A DNA stretch of 64,000 nucleotides from Eucalyptus grandis (taxonomy: Eukaryota > Streptophyta > Magnoliopsida > Myrtales > Myrtaceae), in contig NC_052614.1 of NCBI RefSeq assembly GCF_016545825.1, forward strand, positions 59,775,864 through 59,839,863. The letters run 5' to 3'. Shown piece by piece: positions 48,230 to 60,243 of the stretch (position 1 is its first letter; the number at the start of each line of letters is the position of its first letter). The translations under genes were made by a program, and so were the position numbers. The notes beneath the pieces are model-generated. The model was not told the origin of the DNA. It was given only the letters and a program-made list of their open reading frames with translations, and did no database searches.

Positions 48230-49140
48230 CGACACTTGTTCTCGGCCCTTGATGGTGGACTTGAGCCTCGAGGTTCGGGTTGGGTCCACCGAGATCAATT
48301 GAAGCCAAGCCTAGGTCAATGAGACTAGATTTGGAACCTCAAACCTAGGTCTAAATCCATAGAGGTTGGACTTGGGACACTAATGTTGGTGGTTGAGTCT
48401 AGGAGGGTCTAGGACTTCAAAATATTGGTGGCTCCTCAACGACTTGGCTAGGGTCAACAAACGCCAAGCTTGAGACCACAGTGGTCTTGCTTGAGCAAGG
48501 GTCCATTGAGGTTGGGCTCAGGTCCAAAGCACTCGGGCTAAAGACCCCAGGCTTGGGACTAGGTTCATTAAGGCTAAGCTCAAGACCCCATGCCTAGGAT
48601 TAGGCCTATTAAGGCTAGTCCTGCGACCCTTGTGCCAATGCTTGGGTCCTCGATGCCCAGGCTTGTATCCATCGAGGCCGTGCCCATATCATTGAGGCCG
48701 AGCTTGGGTCCCTAGTATCCATGTCCCTACATTGGGGACTAAATGCATTGAGGCAAAGCTTAATGATAGTGCTTGGGTTTATTGAAGGTGGGCCTGGGAC
48801 CTCGACGCCTTGTGTTCAGGCTTTGTTCCATTGAAATTAGGTTTGGGAATTTGCCACTTATGCCCATACCTGCGTCCTTCCAAGGCTAGGCTCGGGACCC
48901 CAATGTCTGCACCCCTATTTATCAAGGCCAAGTCCATCAAGGTTGGGCTTGACACTCTGATGCCCACGCATGAGTCCTTGACACTTGCGCTCGAATTCAT
49001 TGAAGTCGGCTTGTGCCCTGGTCTCCAACACTTGGATCCATCAAGGCCAAACCTGAGATTGATGCCGATGCTTGCACTCGGGACTAGGTACGCATGCTCG
49101 AGTCAAGGTCCATTGAGGCCAAACTCCAAACCTTAGTGTT
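48230..49140. repeat. Degenerate minisatellite of about 50 bp
   Basis: A long GC-richer block made of diverged units built from GAGGCCGAGCTTGGG(T/A)CC, CCATTGAGG and GCCCAGGCTTG-like blocks. The units are so diverged that the exact period is hard to state by eye. ORFs on both strands are by-products. Confidence 0.65.
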
Positions 49141-51290
49141 TGTACTCAATTTTCGGTTGCTTATGCGCAAGTGTTCAAATAAGGTATGTTTATTTAGGAA
49201 AATCAAATCAGATTTTTTTAATCAAATGACAACATATATTTCTCAGTTTGTTTTCATGTTTCAGTTGAATATAAAAAATATTGCAATTTTTCTGGAAAAT
49301 ATGTATGTCACATTTTCCAAAATGAAGCCTCAAACTAGAAAAGAAGGACTCGTTAAGAGAGGAAAAATAATGGAAAGAACACATGCCAGGAAAATCCTTT
49401 CACCCGTTAGGGTGTCTTCTCTGCCTAATCAAACCCTATTTAAATGAAATTACAATTTTCCTAAGAGACGTTTCATATATTGAGTACATATATCCCCACA
49501 AGATAACTTACCTTTTTTTTCCTTTAATATTAATGGGGGTATTTAAGGTTTTGGAGCACCTGGCGAATCTCTATCGATAATTTAATTGCCGAAGACACAC
49601 TGAACTCATGGGAATGGATCTGATAGAACGTGCAAATGTGCTGATTTGGCACTTATCTCCCGTTCGTTTGCAGGGCTTTATCGCATAAAGAAAACAGATC
49701 TTCACAAAATGACACAAGTTGCATATCACCATGAGAGCAATTGCTTAAGTACATATTAGTCTTAAGAGCACATATGTAAATTGACTGTGGAATTTGTAAT
49801 GTGCTTTTGGGAAAAAGTTCAATATCAAAAGTAAGAGGTGAGGAGATGAAGAGTTCAAATATGTGAAGGAGGGTATAAACAATAATGATTATTATTTGCG
49901 TGTGGGCTCGCTAGTAGGCCTAAGAGCATTGGATCATTAGATGGGCTCTCTCATATTACAGATCTTCGTTGGGTCCTTTGGAAAATTGGGCTTGAGTTTG
50001 TCTGGATGACGTTTAACTCTTGTGACTCTCGAAGCCCAAGATTATGATCCAAATGGGGAATTGCGACCGTCGATTGTGATTAGCTAGTCTACATTATGAT
50101 TAGTTTCGAGAAATTAGTTGAGCCTAATTTATTAAAAAAAAACCCCAACTTTAGGTAGATTCCCAATTCTTTCCCAGACTTTTTTTTTTTGTCTAGAAAA
50201 ACCCATCAATTTTAGGTCTAGTCCAAATCTACCTTGAAATTTTAGTTGTCCAAAGGAAAAACACTTTAGGTCTAGCCCTTTTTATTTAAGAGAAATCTCA
50301 CCAATTTATACTCTAGTCCCAAATCTACCACCATTAGCTCTCTATCCAAAAATTGCCATTGGTCGTCCCTAATTTTCATATCATAGAATGGTATGACTAT
50401 TGAGATAATATTCCAAGACACCTCGCTGATGTAGACTTGTTATTGATGTGGAAATGTCATGTCAAGTTAGGACTAGACCATGGGGCTAGATTTGAGAATA
50501 GATTGAAAATTGGTGATTTTTTTTTAGTCAAAGCAAAATTTAGGGCAAATTTGGGACTAGATGTAAAATTTGGGGTGTTATCCCAAAAAAAAAAAAAAAA
50601 AACAGTCAAGGTAAATTTGGAATTTAACGTAAAATTTGAAGTTTTTTCTAAGACAAAAAAACTTCTTGGCAGAGCGGGGCTAGTCTAATGCTGGGAGTTT
50701 TTAGGAAATTGGACAGATATTGTCGTGCCCTTAGAGTCAACTTCCCTATGAATGTGATAAATCGTGGAAGCAGCAATTGCCTCAGGAAAAGTGATTTAAC
50801 GCATCTTAGAGATCCCGAACTTCAAATTCAGTCGAATCTTTATTTTATTTGTTTATAAATATAAGAAAAATTCGATAATTTCCGACTTACAAGAAAAAAA
50901 AAGACGATTCTGTGCGAGGTAAATGCCAAGAATTTGTGAAGTTGACCTTGGTTTTTTTGGAAGTGTCGTGCTGATTTCACTAAAGAACATCACTTTGAAA
51001 CGGGAACCTCAAAAAATGAGTGGCAATCATCAAAGTTTGACATTGTTGTGAACTGGAAAAAGGACAAGAAAGTCACTAGTACAAGATAATATCTAGCTCC
51101 TCGCACCCCATTATTTTCAACCCGAGAAACACGCACATATATGTCGATTAGTCCAAGTCCGAGGCTTCTTAGATTCTTCTTTGACCCCGCATGAATCAAG
51201 TGCGTACTTAGGATCGCGATGGAGATTTTTGACGGTCCCGGCGTTCAAGGGTAGATCCTCTCTCGATCACATCTGATAATCACTTGGATC
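49141..51290. other. Intergenic with a degenerate inverted repeat
   Basis: 50125-50680 has ends of the type CCCCAACTTTAGGTAGATT and reverse counterparts (GGTAAATTTGGAATTT, AAATTTGGGGTG), so it is probably an old MITE. 51080-51230 is the 3' flank of the small membrane protein gene and is conserved with 59730-59880. No other gene seen. Confidence 0.45.
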
Positions 51291-51298
51291 GAATCGGG

Positions 51299-51499
51299 TT
51301 ATGTGTTGGCAAACCCCAATAGGTTAAGGAGAAAGTACATACACAAACCCACGGCGGCGACAAAGAGGAGGAACAAACAAAGACGGATGGCGAAGGCGTC
51401 TTCTACTACATCTTCCTCGAGGCGGCGCCGGCCACGACCGTGACGTGGGCGTATTCGCCGCCTTCCGAGCGCCATGTCCCTGCGCAGGTCCCCTTGCAT
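51299..51499 (-). CDS. Small Arg-rich single-pass membrane protein, copy 1
   Basis: A 66-aa ORF starting at the first ATG (MQGDLRRDM). Residues 6-26 are very Arg-rich, residues 28-35 acidic (LEEDVVED) and residues 40-61 form one strong membrane segment (CLFLLFVAAVGLCMYFLLNL). The C terminus is just FANT beyond it, so the topology suggests a tail-anchored or signal-anchored microprotein. The copy at 59993-60190 keeps frame, length (65 aa) and the membrane segment nearly intact while the DNA around has diverged, which supports real coding. A TATA-like TATTTAA lies at 51676-51670 (minus). The family is unknown to me. Confidence 0.6.
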   Translation of the reverse strand: MQGDLRRDMALGRRRIRPRHGRGRRRLEEDVVEDAFAIRLCLFLLFVAAVGLCMYFLLNLLGFANT

Positions 51500-51669
51500 T
51501 TCTTTCGCTTCCTTTACTTCAAACCCAAAAAACAAGAACACCCACAGAGGAGAGAAATTGGAAGGATGTTGAAGCTTGTTCAAGAAACGGCTTCTCTTCT
51601 ACAATTTTTCTTTCCTGTATTTGAGGGTTCTAATACAAAATTATGACGAATTGTTGAGAATTATTGCTC

Positions 51670-51676
51670 TTAAATA
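51670..51676 (-). promoter_or_regulatory. TATA-like element of membrane microprotein copy 1
   Basis: TATTTAA on the minus strand, 171 nt upstream of the ATG. The surrounding CTCTATTTAAGAGC is kept upstream of copy 2 at 60301-60307. Confidence 0.4.
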
Positions 51677-51699
51677 GAGAAGAAAATCATGAGTATTTT

Positions 51700-52500
51700 C
51701 TTTGGTATGAAGAATCGGGTCGTATGCAGAATGTTTCTGCGTGACTTCGAGGAAGTAAAAGGAAGAGTGTGATTTGGTTTCAAAACGAGTCTTTACGCGT
51801 TGGACGTGTATGAAATTGCCTTGACCAGATACTCTGTGCAGGCAACGACAATAATAGGAGAACTAAAGGTATTTCGGAAGCTTTCTTGGCAAATATCAAG
51901 TGGCATTTCAGTGAATTAGGCTTGTTTGAGTTCATACGTCTAGGGGTGAGAACGGAGAGGAGAGAATAGATTTCCTAATTTTTGGAATCCGAATCTATCA
52001 TGCTTACTCAACTTAGAACTTACATTGTCATAGGTTTTGGGATCAATTTTAGAGCTTATCCAAGTTCCACGTGTACTCTTAATTGAATGATTGTAGTGAA
52101 TCATCATCTTTAACGATTACTATTTGCTACAATCCACTTATCATAATTAATATTTAGATACGCAAAAAAATGAAATATTAATAAAGTAAAAGTCTCAGTT
52201 TGGATATCGTTGAATATGAAATCTAGACTAATAGTTTTATATTACATATTCATCATTGGACACCATGAAATACCCTAAGATTGTGCGAAGACATATAATA
52301 AGAAAAACATAAAGACTTTTTCTAGATTCTAGGTTATCTATCAATCGGAAAAAAGTTCAAACTTGGGCATGCCCCTACATATTTTAAAACTTGGAATTGG
52401 ATAAGTTTTCATCAATTGAGTCTTAGGCTCTCAATTCTACCTTAGAACCATGCATACATCTCTTTAAGCAAATTCCTAGGGTGGCCCATTGGTGCATGGT
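51700..52500. other. Intergenic, nothing recognised
   Basis: The 5' flank of the membrane microprotein gene (to about 51850 it matches 60430-60620), then AT-rich unique sequence. Confidence 0.4.
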
Positions 52501-52504
52501 AGTT

Positions 52505-53670
52505 AAAATTATCAAAAAAATTCTAAACCTATTGCACTTTTACTAATTTAGTTCTAATCTTTTAAATTTTGATAATTGAATCTATATGATTAATTTTGGT
52601 CGGAATTCATGAACATGGACATTGGTGCTAGGGACAATTTTTAATAATTAGTCAAATTTATTTATCTATGTTTTCTTCTTTTTCCTTCTCTGTCTCTCTT
52701 TGTCTCTTTGTCTCCGTCTTTGTCTCTGTCTTTGTCTTTCTCTCTCTCTCTCTCTCTATGGCCGGAGAGGGTCCACTGGGCAAGGGTCATTGAATCGTAA
52801 CACCCTCGTCAGCCATGGGTAGGGGTTGTAGCCCTTCACTGAAAAAAAAAAAAAGAAGAAAAAGAGAAAAAATGGGAAAAGAAGAACAAATTAATACAAA
52901 AATTGTCAATGTCAATACCAGCTGTGCTACATAGGATGATCGGCGTCCATATTAACAAATTATGGGAAAAATTGGTCGAATGGACTTAATTAGTTAAAGG
53001 TGAAAATATTTAAAACTCAATTGACAAATGTGAAAGGTTTAGACTCCATTTGTTTTGTGAAAAATATGACGTTTTCAGAAAATATTTTTAAATCATTTTT
53101 AAATTTTAAATTTTTCCTTCCTTTCCTTTTCTTTTTTTCCTTTTTTTTTTCTTTCCTTTTCATCTTCTTCCTTGGCCTTGGTTGGTTGTTGGCCACGACG
53201 GCGACTGTCAACTAACTGCAGGCCAACTTGAGCCTTGCTTGATTTGGCGAAGCTGAGGTTTGTCGGGCGAGCTTGGCTTCACCAGTTCAACGAGCTTGGG
53301 TGAGGCCTGCCTAAGGCCAATCGCCAGTTGCCGCAGTGGCTAGTGATCGGCCAAGGCCAAGGAAGAAGATGAAAATGAAAGAAAAAAAGAAAAGAAAAAA
53401 AAAAAAAAATGAAAATGTATTTGGTGAAATAAAGTAAGGTGGAAGATGTTATGGAACATGTTTTTCACTAGTGAAAAATATTTTCCCCACTTTTGAATGT
53501 GTTTTTTCTAATAATGGAAAGCGTTTTACTTGACTAGTCGGTTTTACGGAAAACGAACGCTAGAAAATCCAAAAAATATTTTTCTCGGAATTTATTTTCC
53601 ATGAAACAAATGGGGCCTTTAGGACTGAATTGACAAATGTGCAATAATTTTAAAATTTTTTGGATAATTT
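52505..53670. mobile_element. Degenerate inverted-repeat element, opened by a second element
   Basis: The left arm (AAAATTATCAAAAAAATTCT, then CCTATTGCACTTTTACTAAT) and right arm (GACAAATGTGCAATAATTTT, then TTTTTTGGATAATTTT) are inverted. The interior holds a CT microsatellite (52680-52760) and the hAT-like element at 53046-53617. It belongs to the same loose 'CTAAAACTT/TTGCAC' group as 38690-39010 and 62326-62987. Confidence 0.45.
53046..53617. mobile_element. hAT-like MITE, about 570 bp
   Basis: Inverted ends CCATTTGTTTTGTGAAAAAT and TTTTCCATGAAACAAATGG. The flanks are TTTAGACT (53038-53045) and TTTAGGACT (53618-53626), consistent with an 8-bp target duplication plus one added base. Internal sequence is low complexity. 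Relatives lie near 24264, 40812 and 48015. Confidence 0.55.
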
Positions 53671-54314
53671 TCTCATTATCTATGTTAGGGGATTGACCCC
53701 TTCTAAAGCTAGAATGCTCCAAATTTAGGTCAATTCAGAACCTCCAGATTTGAACAAATCAGCCGCTGAGCAAATGGACAATCCATATCGATGGTCTCTA
53801 ATTTCCTTTCTTCTCTTTTTGTCCCCCACTTTGTCCTTGCCCCCGAAAACGTGCTTTGGCCTTAGAAGAGAGAAGAAGACCAAACCCACAACCTCCGCTC
53901 GCATGGTTGACGCCACTAGGCCCACCCTCGCCGATGCGACATTGCTGCACTCGCTGACATTGATCGCACGAGCCTGACCCTCTCTCAATCTCTTCGTGCC
54001 ACGCTTATGCCCCAAGCCTGACCCTTTCCCAGTCTCGTGGATTGGGTTAGGGCTGGAGATGCTAGATCCGGCGTTGCCGAGATAGAATCGGCCTCATCAG
54101 GCTCGGGAGACGCCAAATCTAAGGGAGCCATGAACGCTAAGAAGGCATGTTTCTTTAACCAATGGAAGCCATAAACACCAAGAATTGCGATCAAAGAGGA
54201 ACTTCAACACTGGAACTTTTCAGTCGTGCTCCATTGCTCTAAGCGAGAGTGCGTATATGGAGCTTTGTGCGATAGGACGTGCCTTATCTATAGGAGCTCC
54301 TTCTTTTGCATAGA
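53671..54314. other. Intergenic, nothing recognised
   Basis: Short ORFs on both strands (53725-54015 minus, 53750-53977 plus) with no recognisable domain. It ends at the left border of the segmental duplication. Confidence 0.35.
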
Positions 54315-54873
54315 TAGGGGGAGCAGAACTCATGAATTGATGAAAGAGAACTTGGTTCTTGATACAAAAGTACATTATTGAATGCATTGATAATGGATGT
54401 GTCGTCACTTGTGAACTACCTATTTTTATATTGGTAACTTATTGCCTTCTTTGATCAATAATGAATGTTTTTTTTTTTTAATTTAAAAGCCTAAAATATA
54501 TTTCTTTGAAATATACATGTGGGCTCTTTCGCCAAATTGGGTTGAGCTTTTTAAGTTATCAAAATTTTTCGAAATATCATGTTATAGCAAAGTGTCGGAG
54601 AGGTCCATTTCATAGAAGATAAGGTGGAGAGAGCATATCAATAATGCAAGAAATGTCTGAAATTTGTACTTTTTAGTATGTTAATTGGAAGTACTATGTC
54701 TTGGTATTCGGCTGTCTAATTTATTAAAGATCTACGCATTTGGAGTTTCATAGTTTGCCCTCACCAATTATCAGTTATTTCATTGGCTCTGTCATTTAAG
54801 CCGATTCTTTTATCATTTTACTTGTGCTTTTTGACTTGAAGATGGATTTGGATTGAGCAACTAAATATTATTA

Positions 54874-55824
54874 GGGAAAATCTCAAAGAAGGAGTCAAAG
54901 TAAACTTACTTTCTCAAATAAGGATTTGAAGTAACCATTATTTCAAATAAGGACCCGAAGTGGCTAACAAGTCTCAAATAAGGATTTGAACTCGCCGGCC
55001 AGCCAAAATATTCACCGGCCAGCGAGTGTGTGACATTTTTGGTGGCTGGCATATGGGCAATTTTGTCCAAAAAAAGAAGATAAAAATTAACAAAACCTAA
55101 AAAAAAAAAAAAAAAAAAAAATCCCAAACTTTTCACGTTCTTCTTCCTCTGCTCTTCATCTTTTTCGTTCTTTGTCCCCTCTTGTTTCAAGAATCCAAAT
55201 TCTCTCTTAATGGAACAAAGAAGAAGATGTGAAGAAATGAAGGTAGGGGTTTCTTGTTGTGTTTCAATTCATGTTCCATTAATAGAAAATTTCAGTGCTC
55301 CAAGCAAGAGAGGACAAAGAACGGAGAAGATAAAGAGTAGAAGAAGAAAAACGTGAGAATGTGAAGAGTTTTTTTAGGTGAAAAGAACGTGAAGAGTTTG
55401 GGGGTTTTGTTTTTAGGGTTTGTTAATTTTTTTTTTTGATGATCCAGGAAATCCGTAAGCCGACAGCCGGCGGGCAAACCCTAGAGCCCACGGAGGAACT
55501 TACTACCCCCGTGAAGTAGGTAAAGTCCACTTGCAACGTGCTGGGGATTCGAATTTCTCCCCTTCATGAGGGGGAGAAAGCTCGAAACCAGTAGTGCTAC
55601 TCAGTGCGGTGGTAGGTTTGTTAATTTCTATCTCTATTTTTGGGACAAAATTGTCTATATTCTGGCCACCGGAAACCGGCTAGTGAGCATTTTGGCCGGC
55701 CAGCAAGATCAAGTTTTTATTTGAGACTTGTTAGCCACTTCAGGTCTTTATTTGGAATAACAACTACTTCGAGTCTTTATTTGAGAAAATAGGCTCACTT
55801 TAGGTCATTATTTGAAATTTTCCC
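54874..55824. mobile_element. Mutator-like MITE, 951 bp, with 9-bp target duplication
   Basis: Ends GGGAAAATCTCAAA and TTTGAAATTTTCCC. Long inverted arms contain CAAATAAGGACCCGAAGTGG on the left and TTATTTGAGACTTGTTAGCC on the right. It is flanked on both sides by ATATTATTA (54865-54873 and 55825-55833). Copy 2 of the duplication (near 63137-63146) lacks it. A SINE has inserted inside. No transposase. Confidence 0.85.
55430..55614 (-). mobile_element. tRNA-derived SINE, copy 1
   Basis: Reads on the minus strand, with its poly(A) seen as a T tract at 55428-55438. The B box lies in GGTTTCGAGC or the nearby GAAATTCGAATCCCC. The 3' part CCGGCTGTCGGCTTACGGAT precedes the tail. Perfect 13-bp target duplication GGTTTGTTAATTT at 55417-55429 and 55615-55627. 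It lies inside the 54874-55824 MITE, so it is younger than that element. Confidence 0.75.
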
Positions 55825-55840
55825 ATATTATTATATATAT

Positions 55841-58800
55841 TGTTGCGACTTAAGTTTCAGGTGCACCACCTAAGATTAAGCTAATGGATTGTTAAGCCTA
55901 GACTTAACTCGGGCTTTCCAAAACCCATACCAATTTGCGACTTAGGTTTAATTTTTTTTAATATGCAAATGGATTTTATTTAGGAGTTGCCACTAATTAG
56001 TTTATGGTAGGTCGATTAGACACCTAAGTAAAATAATGAGAGAATTATTTTACTCTTACGAATCAGAGACTAAGGGTACAAAGATTTGGTTACACTAGAT
56101 TTCTCTAATGCTATTTCGGTACCATTTCTTTTTAATTTCAAAAATATTTTTGTAGGTAGTTTGGATTTATTTTAACCTAAATTATTATTATGTAATGAGG
56201 TGATCACGCAGATGCTCAATCATTTTTTTTTATGACCCAGAGTACCCCGTACAGCTGGTAGTCGGCGAGTAAACCCTAAGGCCGCAAAGGGAACCACCAC
56301 CTCGTGCAAGCGGTTAAGGCACTAAGCGCCTTTACTGGGTTTTGAACCCTTCACCTCTTGAGGGCAAGGATCAACGGGGTCTTATCTAGCGGAGCCACCG
56401 CGGCGGGTTATTAAACATTTAATAAAATAAATTATACCAAATGAATTTAACACACTAAAGCAAGTAATTATTATTATTTATTTTTTGAGTTTTCTTTTAT
56501 CTCAAAATTAAAACATGCATTCTAACTACATGACCTAATTTTACTAACAAACAAATTCTAATTAAATAAACCTATTATGCAAACTATGCACCTAATATTT
56601 TTTGTATTTTTTTTATTGAAATTCGGAATTAATAAAAACCCTAATTAAATTATCTAAAATGAATAATTTTCTAATTTATTTTAGGGGTTAATTTGACTTA
56701 AACCATATTCTATCTTAGAAAACTATTTTTTTTAAAAGAAAAATGAGATTATTTAAATGTGCAAACATTATCTAAAATCAATCCTAATCTATTTCAAAAA
56801 TTATCTAAAAGTGCAATCCTAAAAATGCATTATTAATTTACTAAACCAACAGTTCCAAAGCAAAATTTGATTTTTGATTTCTTTTGATTTTTTAGTGTTT
56901 TTCCAAGATAATCAACTATATCTAAACAATCAAGATATTCATCAAATAAATAATTAAAATAATCTAAAAATAACCTAAGTTCAAAATAATTAAAAATTTA
57001 ATTCGAAGTCTTACTGATCAAATTAATAACTATAATGATTTAACAATTAAAATATTATAAAAATACCCATAAATTACTATAATTAAATAAAATGATCCCA
57101 CGTCTTACGGAGTAAATTAATAATTACAATAATTTTGGGCATGCCTAAATCATACAAATAATTAACATTGATATATCATGTTCTAACTTAAGCAATAACA
57201 AAATTTAAAATAAATAAATAAATAAAAATAAAATAAAAAAAAAATGAAAAATAAACCACCTAAGAGGGGTATTGCAGGGAGGACAGCAGCGCGATGCGGG
57301 TGTACGCGGCGACGGGGAGGTCGGATGGCCGGCGTCGGAGCTCCGGCGAGGGCAGAGATGCTGTGGCGTCGGCGACGGGAGGCGCGGGCGAGCGTGCAGC
57401 GGTGTCGGCGACGGGAGGTGCGGGCGGAGGTAGACGCGCGGTCGTCGGCGCTCGGAGTTGCAGCGGTGACTGGTATTGCAGTGGCGTCGGGACGAGCTCG
57501 CGGGTGCAGAGGCGCGGCGGCGTCGGTTGCTGCAGAGGCGGAGCCGCGGTGGCTGAGGCGCGGTGGCGTCGGGCTCCGGCGAAGGGGAAAATCGGCGTTG
57601 CAGTGGGTTCGGGTTCTGGCTCGCGGGCGGAGGCGAACGGTGGCCGGATCAGCGGGTAGCAGGGAGCGTCGGCGGAGGTGCTCGGGAGTTGCAGATCGCG
57701 GGCTTCAGATGGTCGGGCACGCAGAGGCAGCGCAGTGAGCGTCGCGGGCGAGATCGGTAAAGCAGACGAGGCGGGGCGCGGCGGAGGTGGAGGCGCGGCG
57801 GTGCGAGCGCGGCGGCGAGGGCGAGGAAGACAGCCGGCGGAGCTGGGCGCGGGACTCGGGCAGCAGGGGTGCGGCGGATCGGGAGGCGCTCCGGCGCGGT
57901 GGCGGGCGAGCAGGAAGCAACGGCGTTGGGGCGTCTGGCGGAGCGGGCCTGGTGCTCGGACGACGGGTGGGGACAGTGGGTCGCGGCGAGGGGACAGTTC
58001 GCGAGCTGCGGAGCGTCGGGTCGCCGGGAGCAGCAGAGGGCGAAACTGAAGAGGCGTCGCGGGCTTCGGGTTGCAGGAGGCTCGTAGCGGATCTACAGGC
58101 GTCGGAGCAGCGTGCAGGGGTCGGTCACAGCGTCGGAGGAGGCGTGGACAGAACCGAGGCAGCAGTGGCGTCGCGGCGAGGAGTCAAGCGGCGGTGCTCG
58201 TGGCCGGCGAAGCAGCTGTTCGAAGCTGCCGTCGTCGCTGATGGCGGTGGTCTGCTGTGATCGTTGATGCGGATGGGGAAAGAAGATGAATTTTTCTTTT
58301 ATCTTTTTTCTCTGTCTTCTCACGTCTTCTCCCTCTTGCTGCTGTTGTACTTTCTGCAGCACTTTTCAGCAGAAGGAAAATTCCTTGCTGACTTTGTCCT
58401 TTTTCCCCAGAAAACGAACACTTCCTCTCTTTTTTCCTGAATTGTTGACCTCGAAAACTACCCATAAACCCTAGAAACGAAGTCTCTTTCGTCTTCAATT
58501 TTTGACCTAGAAAAACTCCTACATGCGGCCGTGTATTCAATGTGTAGCCCAAAAAACCCTACGCATTTTAATATATTTCTACACGTTTTAATATATTTGT
58601 AGGCCACAGATTAGGGTTTTTAATTTTTCAACATCATATTCACGAAGATTGTTTTTTCAAACGCAATATTTACGTTTGAATTGAAATCTTACAAAAATAA
58701 ATCCGTAAAATCTCATCGAAGATACGGGTGTAAGCCGATTTGCTCTCTTCGTGAGCTTAGTCCGACTCATCAAATTAAAATTTATGAACCATCAATTCGA

Positions 58801-58957
58801 ACTCATCCGTCAGTAGTCCAATGTAAATACAAATTAAAAAATAAATGCATCTAAAATTATATGCTATGCAATTAACTATTTTTTCAGGAATAAAATTAAC
58901 CCATAATTTTTAATGTAATAAATGACTAAACATGTTATTAAAATTTAGGTGTCAACA
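55841..58957 (-). mobile_element. Solo LTR, about 3.1 kb, minus orientation
   Basis: On the minus strand it begins TGTTGACACCTAAATTTT and ends AAGTTTCAGGTGCACC-like sequence reversed (plus strand TGTTGCGACTTAAGTTTC), so the ends are TGTTG/CAACA. Flanks are TATAT (left) and TATAC (right); copy 2 at about 63150 has the empty TATATATACATA site. No gag/pol frame, so I read it as a solo LTR. The GC-rich block 57240-58260 gives long Arg/Gly/Ala ORFs on the plus strand that I regard as spurious. A SINE lies within it at 56225-56406. Confidence 0.65.
56225..56406 (-). mobile_element. tRNA-derived SINE, copy 2
   Basis: Minus strand, T tract at 56224-56231. The 5' end is CCGCCGCGGTGGCTCCGCTA (A-box-like), then the B-box-like GGGTTCAAAACCC. 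The 3' end is TTAGGGTTTACTCGCCGACT, then GTACGGGGTACTCTGGGTCA before the tail. Same family as 55430-55614 but diverged. Target duplication not clear. It lies inside the solo LTR. Confidence 0.7.
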
Positions 58958-59992
58958 TATACATACATATCTAAATGTATAGTATAGATGATAAGCTTCA
59001 TATTTGGATATTTTCTTTAATCATGAACGCCACGATGCCACGAGATGACTAGATTTGTAATTTCCCTCCGGGTAAATCTGTCATATCCTAATTAAGCTTA
59101 ATTTGTACTTTTGAGGCACAATATTTCAAATCATGTTGCTTGATTACTTACTAATTTTCATGTTCTTTCTTGGGGTGCGAGCACGAGTTTCACACGTGAT
59201 TGTGAAATTTAATTGGTTGACTTTATAAACGACACCGCCTCTTTGTGTCCACTCTTCTTCTACTAAAAAGATATTATATATCTTATTCGACTTTTAATTT
59301 AATTTTTGAAATTAGATGTGTGATTTTGTCACCTAAGTACCTTTTTTTTTTTTTTAAAGCATACAAATTAGAGCCCCCCTATTTTTTTTTTTTGCAATAA
59401 TATTTAGTTAAAATATTATATTCATTTTCGCAGAAATTATCTATGAATTATTACATGGAATAAGCCCATCGAAACAACACCCAATTCACAATTTTCCCTA
59501 TAAATGATGAGAAAAGAAACAAGGCTACCTTAGATCTTCGTCAGCCGGAGACATTCAAACCTTAGATGAGATATTCATACGCTAAACTATAAAAAATTCA
59601 GAAAGTAAAAGTTCCATCCGGCAACCCACAATTTTTATAACCAAAAATAATTATACCACGGCTTAAAATATAAAAATAATGATGACATTGCTTTGAACTG
59701 GAAAAAAAGAAATGCAAACTAACTAGGACAAGATGGATCTAGCCCCATGCACCCCATTATTTTTTGTAGCCGACAGACACGCATATATATGTCAATGAGT
59801 CCGCCAATCTTCGATACGTCCGAGGACGAGGCCTCTTACAAAGATTCTTCTTCGACCCCGCCGCATGAATCAGAGTACGGACTTAGTATCACGACTGAGA
59901 CTCGACGACGATCAGCGGTCCCAGCGGTCGGAGGTGTATGGAGATAGATCCTTCCCTCGATCACGTGCGATCATCCCTCGGATTGAATCGCG

Positions 59993-60190
59993 TTATGTGT
60001 CGGCAAACCCTAATAGGTTAAGGAGAAAATACGCGCACAAAGCCACGGCGGCGACGAAGAGGAGGAACAGACAGAGATGGGCAGCGATGGCGGCCGCGTC
60101 TTCTTCTATATCTTCGACGCGGGGCCGGCCACGATGCGGATGCCTTCGCCGCCTCCGGAGCGGCCTGTCCATGCGCAAGTCCCCCTGCAT
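59993..60190 (-). CDS. Small Arg-rich single-pass membrane protein, copy 2
   Basis: A 65-aa ORF from the first ATG (MQGDLRMDRPL). The pattern is the same as copy 1: an Arg-rich segment (LRRRRRHPHRGRPR), an acidic stretch (VEDIEED), an Ala-rich linker and a membrane segment (LCLFLLFVAAVALCAYFLLN) ending LLGFADT. Nearly all differences from copy 1 lie in the N-terminal half, while the membrane segment is almost unchanged. A TATA-like TATTTAA lies at 60307-60301 (minus), 111 nt upstream. The upstream region is tandemly duplicated. A third copy probably starts beyond the window end. The family is unknown to me. Confidence 0.6.
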   Translation of the reverse strand: MQGDLRMDRPLRRRRRHPHRGRPRVEDIEEDAAAIAAHLCLFLLFVAAVALCAYFLLNLLGFADT

Positions 60191-60243
60191 TTCTCTTTGC
60201 TTCCTTTGCTTCAAGGAACGGCTGCTCTTCTACATTTTTTGCT

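Noticed and set aside
48779..49136. ORFs on both strands in the GC-richer block
   Set aside because: The block is a degenerate minisatellite and neither frame shows a domain.
53750..54194. Short ORFs on both strands with moderate GC
   Set aside because: No domain, no splice structure and no conserved paralogue in the window.
57244..58260. Several long Arg/Gly/Ala-rich ORFs
   Set aside because: They lie in the GC-rich core of a solo LTR, show no domain, and open frames exist in several registers as expected for AT-poor DNA.
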